34,194 nt of DNA from a virus: IMG/VR virus record IMGVR_UViG_3300020140_000033, positions 1-34,194 of that record. The stretch is one strand, 5' to 3'. The notes below the pieces were generated by a model. The model had not been told where the DNA came from and did not search any database. It was given only the letters and a program-made list of their open reading frames with translations. Within the stretch, counting starts at the first letter, position 1, and every line of letters starts with the position of its first letter. The position numbers and the translations under genes were made by a program. Below are positions 1 to 7,600 of this stretch, in pieces.

Positions 1-666
1 ATCGGCGGGAAGAATGGCACAGCCAAACTTATTTGTCAGGGCGGACATCGAGGTTCGAGCGATGATTGCGGACACCACAGCGTGCCAATCGCGCTGGTTG
101 AAAATTCCTGCCTAAGCTTCCTGGCCAGCGCTGATCTGATTCGGCCGCTACTGGCTGCTGGCGAACCAAAGCCGTCCAAGGTGTTTGAGTTGCAAGGCAG
201 GTTGGCTGATGCTGAGAAGCAGGTCGCCAAGCTTACCAGCCTGATTATGGGCGACGACGAGCCGCCGAAGATGCTCTATGACCGCTTAAAGCTGGAGGAA
301 TCCAAAACCAAGGTGTTGCGAGTCGAGATTGACGATGAGCAGGCGCGGGAGCGTGCCGAGCGCCCAGCCAGCATCGCCTACGGCGAATTTGTCAGTAACC
401 TGCCTGCGCTCAAAGCGGACGTTGCCCGACGTCCCGAGTTGCGGAAGGCCATTGCCAGTGTGGTCGAAAAGCTGGTGCTCGATCCCCGCCCGATAAGCAA
501 GCCTGACAAAAACAAGCCCGGACAGGTCAAAGCGTGGGGATATCAACTCTATTTGCGCGGCGCGGGTGACGTGCCGATCTGCTTCACTATTTTGCAAAAC
601 GGTGACTGGGCCAGCGACTTGATTGCCAAACTCGACGTAATGGAGAAGCCAAAAAAAGCCGCGTAG
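1..666 (+). CDS. Large serine recombinase, C-terminal part (5' end outside window)
   Basis: The reading frame is open from the first base and matches the C-terminal 220 or so residues of the complete recombinase at 31918-33540 along its whole length. It covers the end of the zinc-ribbon region (ICQGGH, then a Cys), the coiled-coil stretch around ELQGRLADAEKQV, and the C-terminal tail ending in AKLDV. By eye most aligned residues are identical, so the two are close paralogues, but the copies differ at many positions and are not a recent duplication. The catalytic resolvase domain would lie left of the window, so it is unknown whether this copy is intact. It is followed by a hairpin terminator at 714-740. 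It may be the integrase of a neighbouring, tandemly integrated element. Confidence 0.88.
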   Translation: MGGKNGTAKLICQGGHRGSSDDCGHHSVPIALVENSCLSFLASADLIRPLLAAGEPKPSKVFELQGRLADAEKQVAKLTSLIMGDDEPPKMLYDRLKLEESKTKVLRVEIDDEQARERAERPASIAYGEFVSNLPALKADVARRPELRKAIASVVEKLVLDPRPISKPDKNKPGQVKAWGYQLYLRGAGDVPICFTILQNGDWASDLIAKLDVMEKPKKAA

Positions 667-713
667 ATCGCCCAAGCTAGCCGCGACTGCGTAAGCGCTC
701 CAGAACGCATCGA

Positions 714-740
714 AAGCCCGTCACTACCTATAGTGGGCTT
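714..740 (+). terminator. Hairpin terminator after the left recombinase copy
   Basis: AAGCCC then CACTA pairs with TAGTG-GGCTT, with a two-base bulge and a short loop. It lies 48 bases after the stop codon and is followed by a modest T-rich stretch (GCTGTTTG). The full-length recombinase at the other end also ends in an AAGCCC...GGGCTT hairpin, so the two genes share terminator style. Confidence 0.5.
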
Positions 741-786
741 GCTGTTTGTAGACGCTAACCTATTTTAGTCATCATTATATTTTAGT

Positions 787-813
787 GTAAGTAGTTGTAG
801 AGCAACCACTTAC
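787..813. promoter_or_regulatory. 11-bp imperfect inverted repeat in the intergenic region
   Basis: GTAAGTAGTTG and CAACCACTTAC form an 11-bp stem with one mismatch and a 5-base loop. No T-run follows on either strand, so it is not a clear terminator. It lies in the roughly 300-base gap between the recombinase stop (666) and the next supported gene (967). Apart from the terminator and this dyad, nothing convincing was seen in that gap. It could be an operator or a structured RNA leader for the rightward small-gene group. Confidence 0.35.
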
Positions 814-966
814 GTATTGACAAGAAATCGGTGATCTGTCATGGTTTGCGCACGGCTCGAAAGGCCGAAACATGACTCGAATGCATATTTGCCGTCAGCT
901 TGCGTGCCTCACTCTTCACCGGGTCATGGGCAACTTTCGACGCGGGCTGGCGGCGCTTCTACTGTT

Positions 967-1383
967 ATGTCCAAAATCAAAGATTTCAAATTACCGGCTG
1001 GATTTATTGATGGATTAGAAAGAATGGCGCGGGAGCACAAGTTCTCAGCATGCCACGGCATGGTTGAGCAGCTAGCCTCCAGAATAAAAAGACACCCGGA
1101 CGTCTGTAGCAAAGAGATTGATTTGCAGCATGCGAAAAACTTTCGACAAAATTTCTGCTACCTGGCAGCGACCTGCTTTCAGGAAATGCTGGAGGAAGAG
1201 TTGGAAGAGTTGGAGCAACCACCGATTTCAGCAAACGGCCATCTAATCACTGGCAGCCCCTCGGCTTGGCTGAAAATGCTCATGGAAGGCACGGCTGGCG
1301 GTAAGTCGTTCCTGGGCAAAGCAAATAAGAAAGCAAAGAAGGCATTCCTGGCTAATGAGCGCAGGAGAGCCAACATGAAGTAA
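967..1383 (+). CDS. Hypothetical protein, 138 aa
   Basis: Product not recognised. It is a basic, helix-rich soluble protein: an N-terminal half with Lys/Arg and two Cys, an acidic patch in the middle (EEELEELEQ), and a very basic C-terminus (KANKKAKKAF, then NERRRAN). No signal peptide or membrane segment is visible. The start is placed at the ATG at 967; the frame is open further upstream to 841, but that extension has low-complexity content unlike the rest. It is the first gene of a tight rightward group, with the next gene starting 3 bases after its stop. The basic tail suggests nucleic acid binding, which is only an inference. Confidence 0.55.
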   Translation: MSKIKDFKLPAGFIDGLERMAREHKFSACHGMVEQLASRIKRHPDVCSKEIDLQHAKNFRQNFCYLAATCFQEMLEEELEELEQPPISANGHLITGSPSAWLKMLMEGTAGGKSFLGKANKKAKKAFLANERRRANMK

Positions 1384-1386
1384 GTT

Positions 1387-1632
1387 ATGTTCATGTTCTC
1401 ACCAGACCCAGGCGGCATTCTTCGCTGTCAGCTTGTGACCGGAAGCCCAGACGTAAAGTTACATCTTGATTTCGTGCCGCGTCACGGCGTTTGTGCTCAC
1501 TGCGCGGAAGTCTTGCCATTCGCGGCTATGACAGTTGCAGCATGCCCTAAATGCCAGGTCGTCCAGCTTGTCGAATCTATTTTGGATCGGCCTGAGACTC
1601 ATAGCCTGCTGTGCCGTATATGGCGCGACTAA
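1387..1632 (+). CDS. Small zinc-ribbon protein, 81 aa
   Basis: The protein has two cysteine pairs, CAHC and CPKC, about 17 residues apart, the spacing of a zinc ribbon/knuckle. It starts MFMFSPDPGG, nearly the same as the starts of the two following genes. It begins 3 bases after the upstream stop and ends 31 bases before the next start, so it is probably in the same transcript. Function unknown; phage zinc-ribbon proteins of this size often bind nucleic acid or act as adaptors, but nothing here shows which. Confidence 0.6.
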   Translation: MFMFSPDPGGILRCQLVTGSPDVKLHLDFVPRHGVCAHCAEVLPFAAMTVAACPKCQVVQLVESILDRPETHSLLCRIWRD

Positions 1633-1663
1633 AACTGGAAAAACAACTGAACCACTAAAGCCA

Positions 1664-2275
1664 ATGTTCATGGCGTCGCCCGAGCCGGGAAAGGCTCTGC
1701 AAAAACTCACAACGCCGCTTACCAAGCGCAAGCGCAAGCCAACGCTGGATGAATTGGCGCAACTCATTCGTGAGTCGCATGCCGAATGCGAGGCACATGG
1801 AGCGGTTGCCCGTAGCATAGCCAGGATCGCGATTGAGCGGGCGCTCGAATGCGGACAATATCTGCGCGAGGCCAAGATGAGGCCAAAGCTGAAAGGCAAA
1901 TTTGAAGCCTGGGTCAAAAGCGAACCGGAATTTCCAAGTGTCCGCACCGCGCACAAGTATAGATACCTCCATAAATGGATTACGACGCACCCCAGCCGCG
2001 AACAACTCCTGAGTGACAGATCGATGACGCTGCGTCGCCTTTACTTATTGGCGGGAATAATCCCAGATGATGAAATGAAAGAGCATCACGAGACCAAAGA
2101 CGAATTGGCCAAACTCCGCAGACTTTTTCGGAAGGCGCAAATCGAAGCGGCGGCGTACCTGGGCTACGCTGAACCGGAAAAGTTGCTCGCTATTCTGGAC
2201 CCGACTATCGAGTTAGCGGCACAGCTACGAGTAGCCATCAACACCAAAAATCGGCACCATGGTTCCGATTTTTAG
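1664..2275 (+). CDS. DUF3102-like phage/plasmid protein, 203 aa
   Basis: The start is set at the ATG giving MFMASPEPGK, which matches the starts of its two neighbours; the frame is open upstream to 1535 but that part overlaps the preceding gene. From about residue 20 the protein is helical, with a pattern of a repeated Ala-rich helix, a G(Q)YLREAK segment, then an F-x-x-W-V motif and an RTAHKYRYL motif. This order resembles the DUF3102 family found in phages and plasmids, whose function is unknown. The C-terminal part is a predicted helix pair (ELAKLRRLFRKAQ). No catalytic motif or membrane segment is visible. Family assignment is by pattern only. Confidence 0.65.
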   Translation: MFMASPEPGKALQKLTTPLTKRKRKPTLDELAQLIRESHAECEAHGAVARSIARIAIERALECGQYLREAKMRPKLKGKFEAWVKSEPEFPSVRTAHKYRYLHKWITTHPSREQLLSDRSMTLRRLYLLAGIIPDDEMKEHHETKDELAKLRRLFRKAQIEAAAYLGYAEPEKLLAILDPTIELAAQLRVAINTKNRHHGSDF

Positions 2276-2296
2276 CTGTCCTCGAAAGATTTTAAT

Positions 2297-2518
2297 ATGT
2301 TCATGTCCTCACCAGAGCCGGGCGGCAATCCCAAAGCCGCCACGTTCACTTGCATCAACTGCCGTGGCATCTTTCCCAAAGGCTGGAGCGACAAAGAGGC
2401 CAAAGCCGAATTCCAAAAGAAATTTCCTGGTCACGACATCAGCCAGGCTGAGCGCCTGTGCGACGATTGTCAGAAGCTCTTCAATGCATGGCTAGCCAAG
2501 GTCGAGCAGAGCAACTGA
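2297..2518 (+). CDS. Small treble-clef/zinc-ribbon-like protein, 73 aa
   Basis: It begins MFMSSPEPGG, the third copy of the shared start in this gene group, then shows CINC near residue 18 and CDDC near residue 57, a widely spaced pair of CxxC motifs suited to binding one zinc ion. A lysine-rich helix lies between them. The gene ends the rightward group and converges on the leftward operon; its last 38 bases overlap the end of the opposite-strand gene at 2481-2759. Function unknown. Confidence 0.6.
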   Translation: MFMSSPEPGGNPKAATFTCINCRGIFPKGWSDKEAKAEFQKKFPGHDISQAERLCDDCQKLFNAWLAKVEQSN

Positions 2519-2759
2519 TATGAAATCCAACCGCGTGCCCTGTTTCTTCTCCGTGGACGAGTACCAGCGGGGATGGAATATAAACAGCCACACCAAAGGG
2601 CCTTCCACTGTCCCGGCGCAAATGCGCGCGCACGCGGTCGTAAATCTTTAAGCGACTGTGCCTGCTTTTACCGTGGACGCGGAGCAGTGGCCTATGAATA
2701 ACCAGCGGTTCAAAGACGCCGTCCACCTTGCCAGCTAACGCGCACAGTCGCTCATTCAC
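2481..2759 (-). CDS. Hypothetical protein with two internal repeats, 92 aa
   Basis: The start is placed at a GTG that overlaps the end of the preceding gene by 8 bases, in keeping with the close coupling along this operon. The protein contains two related segments of about 45 residues: ERL-x-AL...F-x-PLVIHRPLLRVHGK and DRV-x-AHL...F-x-VAVYIPSPLVLVHGE. Repetition at the protein level in this frame is the best evidence that this strand is the coding one. It is the last gene of the leftward late operon and converges with the rightward gene ending at 2518. Function unknown. Confidence 0.45.
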   Translation of the reverse strand: MNERLCALAGKVDGVFEPLVIHRPLLRVHGKSRHSRLKIYDRVRAHLRRDSGRPFGVAVYIPSPLVLVHGEETGHAVGFHISCSARPWLAMH

Positions 2760-2949
2760 GATTAAGAACTGCATCGCCGCAGCTTTGACAGGCCGTAACG
2801 CCAACCTCTTCCGGCACCTGGTTGTCTATCTGCGCCAGGAGAACGAGTTCCTTCAAAAAGGTCGGCGCGCCGCATACTGAGCACTTGTCCCCGCTCGCTT
2901 CGCGCCATCGCCAGATTGCGCGGACGGTTATGGAGATTTCAGCGGGCAT
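2752..2949 (-). CDS. Small zinc-ribbon protein, 65 aa
   Basis: CSVC and CQSC motifs about 30 residues apart suggest a single zinc-binding site. The N-terminal 20 residues are basic and Trp-rich. Its start lies inside the end of the upstream 41-residue gene (11-base overlap), and its own end overlaps the next gene, so the three are probably translated together. Function unknown; no similarity to recognised lysis proteins. Confidence 0.55.
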   Translation of the reverse strand: MPAEISITVRAIWRWREASGDKCSVCGAPTFLKELVLLAQIDNQVPEEVGVTACQSCGDAVLNRE

Positions 2950-3064
2950 GTCTACGAAGTTTGGTCAGCACCCAATCCACCAGGACAACAGCGAGCGCCA
3001 ATACCAGCTTGCTTTCTTGAAGTTGGTCGAATTGCCGGTAGCCATCATCGCCGCCGAATTTCAC
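2939..3064 (-). CDS. Small single-pass membrane protein, 41 aa (GTG start)
   Basis: This short gene was found by reading the gap between two leftward genes. Its GTG start shares the bases GTGA with the stop of the upstream gene, the same coupling seen throughout this operon. The product has a charged N-terminus (KFGGDDGYRQFDQLQESK), one hydrophobic segment (LVLALAVVLVDWVL) and a basic tail (TKLRRHAR). This is the plan of a small N-out or spanin/holin-accessory-like membrane peptide, and it sits in the region where phages keep lysis genes. A lysis role is inference only. Confidence 0.5.
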   Translation of the reverse strand: MKFGGDDGYRQFDQLQESKLVLALAVVLVDWVLTKLRRHAR

Positions 3065-3396
3065 TCCTGCCTTTTGAAATAAATCTCCTGAGTTGGATAG
3101 CTATCTTTCGTCAGAGTCGTCGGCTCGTCAGTGCTGGTGACGACAAATTTTTCAAGGCCGATGGACTTGTCTAACCGTGCAGCAAAGCTGTACCCGGCCT
3201 TGACACGCCCCGCTGGGTCAATAATTTGAGCGACGGCACTTCCACCGGCGTGATGATGGTCGCCCGTGTTACGTAAGCGCCGCGTAACATCCATGCTTTC
3301 CATCACAAACTTTGATGTTTTCGTGCCGTCAGGCCGCGTGAATTCGATGGCTAGCGATCCGAATGGGGGCTGCTGGTTATCAATCGAGGTATTCAT
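3061..3396 (-). CDS. Hypothetical protein, 111 aa
   Basis: Soluble, with beta-type alternation of hydrophobic and polar residues and a His/Gly patch (DHHHAGG) in the middle. A phrase near the N-terminus (LAIEFTRPDGTKTSKFVME) and later VTSTDEPTTLTKDS look like strand-turn-strand structure. No Cys pairs, signal peptide or membrane segment. It lies between a 71-residue gene (23-base gap) and the 41-residue membrane protein (GTGA overlap) in the late operon downstream of the tail fibre. Function unknown. Confidence 0.55.
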   Translation of the reverse strand: MNTSIDNQQPPFGSLAIEFTRPDGTKTSKFVMESMDVTRRLRNTGDHHHAGGSAVAQIIDPAGRVKAGYSFAARLDKSIGLEKFVVTSTDEPTTLTKDSYPTQEIYFKRQE

Positions 3397-3419
3397 ATTT
3401 TTAACTTATAGAACCGATT

Positions 3420-3635
3420 TCAATCGTGACTCGGCCAGTGATCGGGCGTGGGCCGGTCAGGCAGTTGCTTGGGTTCAGGCGTTCCGAACATAGAGTTGGC
3501 AGGTATCGGAATTGCGCCGGGATGCTCACGACGGTCTACAATGTTCCCATTGGCGAGGATGCCTGCATACCCGGACTTGGTTAATGCAGCAATTTTCTTA
3601 AGCTCAGCCAATTTGATTTGATCTTCCGCGCTCAT
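3420..3635 (-). CDS. Hypothetical protein, 71 aa
   Basis: The N-terminal third is a charged helix (AEDQIKLAELKKIAALTK), followed by a segment with GYAGILANGNIVDRREHPG and a Pro-rich tail. It overlaps the preceding gene by 4 bases (ATGA). The central phrase has the look of a conserved small phage or host protein, but I cannot name a family. Soluble; function unknown. Confidence 0.6.
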   Translation of the reverse strand: MSAEDQIKLAELKKIAALTKSGYAGILANGNIVDRREHPGAIPIPANSMFGTPEPKQLPDRPTPDHWPSHD

Positions 3636-3937
3636 GCCTTCTCATCGTCCACCGATTGCTTGCCGACTTCAGGATGAGTTTCAGGTAGTTGCAATCCACC
3701 AGGGATTTGTGCGCCATTTTCGACCAGCCAGCAGATAACGGTGGACCTGTGCGTTCGCAGAACATCGCGGATATAGTCGCGGATTTCCTCAGTGCTGCGC
3801 TGAGCCGTCGCGTAGTTGGTCACTGTGTTTGCATAAGCAAACTCCATAGTTTCGAGCGATTCAACATTCATAACTATTATTTTGAATTTTTCCGAGCCGA
3901 TGCTGGGTCCGTACGTCGCTGTAAACGCGTCGTTCAT
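3632..3937 (-). CDS. Hypothetical protein, 101 aa
   Basis: A soluble protein with a mixed N-terminal half and a helical middle (STEEIRDYIRDVLRTHRS). It overlaps both neighbours by 4 bases (ATGA), so it is translated with the putative holin upstream and the 71-residue protein downstream. No peptidoglycan hydrolase motif is visible. Function unknown. Confidence 0.6.
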   Translation of the reverse strand: MNDAFTATYGPSIGSEKFKIIVMNVESLETMEFAYANTVTNYATAQRSTEEIRDYIRDVLRTHRSTVICWLVENGAQIPGGLQLPETHPEVGKQSVDDEKA

Positions 3938-4170
3938 GCTGTAGGCTTAGAACCGTTTCCGTTGACTTCTTTACCGCGCTGCCAGGCTTTGATGCCCATA
4001 GCACCCAGGACCAGGCCCATTTGCTCGACGGTGATCGGCTGCAACTGCCAACTGTGAATCGTTACGACAGCCCAGCAGCCAAGCACGACCACCACGATCA
4101 CGACGTTTAGCACGCGCATTGTAGAAGGCGAGCCGTCGCCTTCCGATAACATGTCGGCGAAGAACTTCAT
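3934..4170 (-). CDS. Small membrane protein, holin candidate, 78 aa
   Basis: A hydrophilic N-terminus of about 17 residues is followed by a strong transmembrane helix (VLNVVIVVVVLGCWAVVTI), then a second weakly hydrophobic stretch (EQMGLVLGAMGIKAW) and a charged tail (QRGKEVNGNG). Small size, one or two membrane helices, a basic C-terminus and the place just after the tail genes fit a phage holin. Holins share little sequence, so this rests on architecture and context. It overlaps both neighbours by 4 bases. Confidence 0.55.
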   Translation of the reverse strand: MKFFADMLSEGDGSPSTMRVLNVVIVVVVLGCWAVVTIHSWQLQPITVEQMGLVLGAMGIKAWQRGKEVNGNGSKPTA

Positions 4171-4448
4171 GGCTTCTGCATCCGGGCCACGCTGATTTCT
4201 ATAACGGTCAGCTTTCCGCGCAGTTCGATAAGCTCCAGGTCAAAGCGGGTTTGTTGAGATTTGATGCCGGACAGTTCAAGCTCAATCTCTCTGCGGGGGA
4301 CAATGGCGAGCCAAAGTTTTTCCTGGGAAACTTCCAGCTTTTCAAGGGAATGGCGGGCGAAGAAGCCGATGATGATGATCATCAGGTTGACCAGCAGAAG
4401 CAGGAGGGAGTTCAGGTTCACTTGTTTTGGTGGTTTGATGTCGCTCAT
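4167..4448 (-). CDS. Membrane-anchored coiled-coil protein, 93 aa
   Basis: The chosen ATG (4448) gives MSDIKPPKQVN followed by a transmembrane helix (LLLLLVNLMIIIIGFFA) and then a long amphipathic helix rich in Glu, Lys and Leu with heptad spacing (LEKLEVSQEKLW...LIELRGKLTVIE). The longer frame up to 4520 overlaps the upstream gene and is not used. A single N-terminal membrane anchor plus periplasmic coiled coil is the plan of an i-spanin (Rz-like) or a holin partner, and the gene lies next to the holin candidate. A spanin role is inference. Confidence 0.6.
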   Translation of the reverse strand: MSDIKPPKQVNLNSLLLLLVNLMIIIIGFFARHSLEKLEVSQEKLWLAIVPRREIELELSGIKSQQTRFDLELIELRGKLTVIEISVARMQKP

Positions 4449-4453
4449 AAAAT

Positions 4454-4630
4454 TTATTCGGCAGCAGGAGAAGCGTCCTTTTCCAGAATGACCAGAATCG
4501 CGCCATTGGTTGAGGCGCAAGTGCTATTGACGAGCCAGCCATCGTCCAGCAGCGGCTTTAACGCTGACAGATCAAGCGAGGTGATCCCGCCAAAGGTCGG
4601 ATTAACGGAAACGGCAATTTGCTTTTTCAT
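4454..4630 (-). CDS. Small hypothetical protein, 58 aa
   Basis: The ATG overlaps the stop of the tail fibre gene by 4 bases (ATGA), and the stop lies 5 bases before the next start. The sequence reads as a compact alpha/beta protein: MKKQIAVSVNPTFGG, then a helix (DLSALKPLLDDGW), then strands (WLVNSTCAS, GAILVILEK). It resembles in layout the small proteins that follow tail fibres in many phages, but no family can be named. Coupling to the tail fibre suggests a fibre chaperone or similar helper as one possibility. Confidence 0.6.
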   Translation of the reverse strand: MKKQIAVSVNPTFGGITSLDLSALKPLLDDGWLVNSTCASTNGAILVILEKDASPAAE

Positions 4631-7600
4631 TCAATGTAGACGTAGCCCTCACCCCTGATTGTAGCCGGAGCACTGACCCACGCTGGAGTTGCCATCTTAA
4701 GCGCACAAGTGTCTCCGGCACTCACCGCTTGGCTCATCGAAGAGCTAAACACGTCCACCCTGGCCGCGTTCATCGCAACGGATTGAATCGAAACATCAGT
4801 GGTATCGTTTATTCTGATTGAAAAAGGCACGCTTTCGCCGCTGCCAGTAGTCGTTATGCTCCACTTGAAGAACGCAGCCTTGATCGTGCCAGATTTGGGA
4901 ATCTTTATCGAGGTGTTGGCGTAAGTGGTTTGCAGTGTTACCAAGCTATCCATTCCAACGTAATAGGTCGTACTTGCCGATGGGTTGCCGCTCGCGACGG
5001 CGATGATTGGGATCGTGTAGCCTAAGCCGCCGCCGCTAACCACAGTTTGCCCATTCGTAGAAAGCGTACCACCCGAGAACAAAAGGCCACTGCCTATGGT
5101 AACGTCGATAAGCTTTCGGTTGGTGTCGGTATATTGAAGCTTGCCGCCCGCAGAGCTACGATTAGTGACCGTGTTTGCACTCAATCCATCGCTGAAATAT
5201 GAGCCATTCTGAGCGCGAACATTGAAGGTATCACCCCCGATGTCGGTGTTGTCCACGTCCTGAGAATCGCTCCAAACAAATGTCCCGGTGTGGGTTGCCC
5301 TCGATCTCCTGCCCGCTGCAAGCGTCCAATTTCCAACCGCATAGCACTGTCTGCCCGCAATAATCGCGGACTGAAAGCCCTGCATTAAATTTTGCCTTCC
5401 GCCGAGAATCACAGAGTCGGACGCCGATGTTCCTGAAATCATGTTGAACTCGCCCGCAAGAATTCCAGCTTGGCCGCCCGAGTCATTCGTATTGTTTATG
5501 CCCCCAAAAATAACCGACTCGGAACAATTAGTTATGATGCTCGCCAAACCACCAATAACGACGCTGTGATCGGAGTTGGTAATTCGATTCGCCCCCGAAG
5601 CATCGTTCGTGGCATACGAAACGATATTCCCCGATGATGGGACAATACTGATCCAATTGCCCGGACCAGAGTCTCCGTATAGCGTTGGGTATTGCAGGAA
5701 GGTATTTGTTCCAAACCCATTATTGACTGGAATGCCGCTGCCCCCGCCAGACGAGCTTAATGTGTGCGTGGCATGTGTGTAGGTAAGCCCAGACCCGATT
5801 GTGAGCCACGCCGATGCGTTATCAGTATCATCCCATCCCAGTAAAGTATTTGCGTTCGGGTCAGACAATGACGCGCCGGTTCCGCCGCGAGCCAAGGGGA
5901 GCGTGCCCGCCGAAATGTTGCCCGCATTCAGCGAAGTCAGATTTGCTCCAGAAACGGCGGGCAGCGTGGCGGGGAACCTTGCGCCTGGCAAAGTGCCGCT
6001 GCTTAGGTTGGCCGCATTGATCGCCGTGATGCCAGGTCCAGGCCCAATGAAGCCGGGGCCGGTTGCGGTAAAGGTTCCGCTAGTGCTCACCTGGGAAGAC
6101 AAGCCCATGAACGTCGAGTTCGTCTTGCCTGTGACCATTACATGGGTTCCGAGCGTGACAAACTGTCCAAACCTCACACCGTCAGATGTGGTGTTTCCTC
6201 GGTTCATCCCGTCACCGTCAGCGCCTGGGCCTCCAGATATTCTTGTGTTGATGATGTAGATTCGTGAGTTCGTTTGGTCAGTGGCCGTGATGTGCTCAAG
6301 CACGGCAATCTTGTCGGAATTGCCGCTGAAGTCGCAGTCGATTATGAATGGGTCCCATGCCAAGGACGTTCCCTGATCCGACACCCACACATCTCCGTCA
6401 GCGTTGGCCTCCACGTCATTAACCACCACGTTGGTGCAGCTTGATGCCGACGCCGTATATATCTGGCAAGCCTGAAGACTCAAGTGCTCCATCCTGTTCG
6501 AGTTTCCCAATCTAAATATCGCGCTATTCTGAGTTCCGATTATCTTGCTCACGCCGCGACCAGAGCCGTAGATGACGCAGTTAGCCGGAAGCTGAGGCAT
6601 AACGTTGTTTAGCTCTGCCCGCTCGTCGAACACCCCAGGCTGAATGGCCATCACGTCGAACTGGTACAGCATGTTCGTGTATGCCCTCGCGACGTGCTTC
6701 CACGGATGCGTGGGATCGCCTCGCACCGCACTGTAATCATTACCCAACGGACTGACGAAAAGCAGGTTCGTCTGCGACACTGCCCACGGCAGCGCAATGG
6801 TCGAGATGAAGTTAGTGAAAGAGTTCGTGCTGAAACCGTAGCCGCTCAGACTCTGATTAGGCGCAGGATTCAAGCCGTTAATTCTGGTCCAGAATTGGAC
6901 TACTCCTGATGAATTTCCATAAAGTATGCTCCCTGCCGTACTTCTGAGCGTCCAGAAGAAATCAATATCATCCGGGTCTTCAGTGATGTCAGCCGTGCCC
7001 GTGTCATTCGTATAAACCGCAACCAGGCCAACACGAGTTTTTAGCGTATAGTTCGTGCCGTTCACGAAGGTTGACCCGGCACCGGAAATGATGAAATGGT
7101 TGGTGTCCTCGCCACGCGTCATGACGACGATGTTCGTCGTATACAGCACAGCGTTGGTGGGCGGGTTGCCAACTGGAATCTGCTCAGCCAGATTCACGGT
7201 GACGTTTCCTTGTCCACCATCTGGCGAAATGTCGATGCCAGAGCCAGCGGTAATTTGCGACACGTACGGCAGTCCGCCGATCACCCCTGCGACACCATTC
7301 GTAATCAAACTGGTTACGTTGTAAGTGGCCGAATCGTTGGGAACCACGAAATAGATGGGACGCTGAAAAGTGAAGCCGTAAATTTCGAGTTGGAATACGC
7401 CTGTTTGCAAATTGGTTGAAGCCATGCCAGTGACTGCACTCGGCCACAGCCACGTCGGCCGACCGTACTGCATAAAGATTCCATTCACGACTGGTGGGCC
7501 AACTGGTGAGAGCTTAAGACCATTTGTCATTGGTCCTCCTCCAGCAATGAAGTTTGTCATCCAAAAGTTGACCGTGGAAGCCGACGCACTGAGCACCAGC

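Noticed and set aside
841-966. Longer start of the 967-1383 gene at 841
   Set aside because: The extra 42 residues are low in helix-forming content and unlike the rest; the ATG at 967 begins the natural-looking protein. No ribosome-binding site supports 841.
2520-2651. A 43-codon rightward frame starting MKSNRVPCFFSVDE
   Set aside because: Its partial repeat continues past a stop codon. The opposite strand has one open frame with protein-level repeats and is coupled to the leftward operon, so that strand is preferred.
5801-6259. Rightward frames of 60-150 residues opposite the tail fibre and other structural genes
   Set aside because: They lie fully opposite strong coding genes, have repetitive Pro/Ala/Arg content, and lack ribosome-binding sites.
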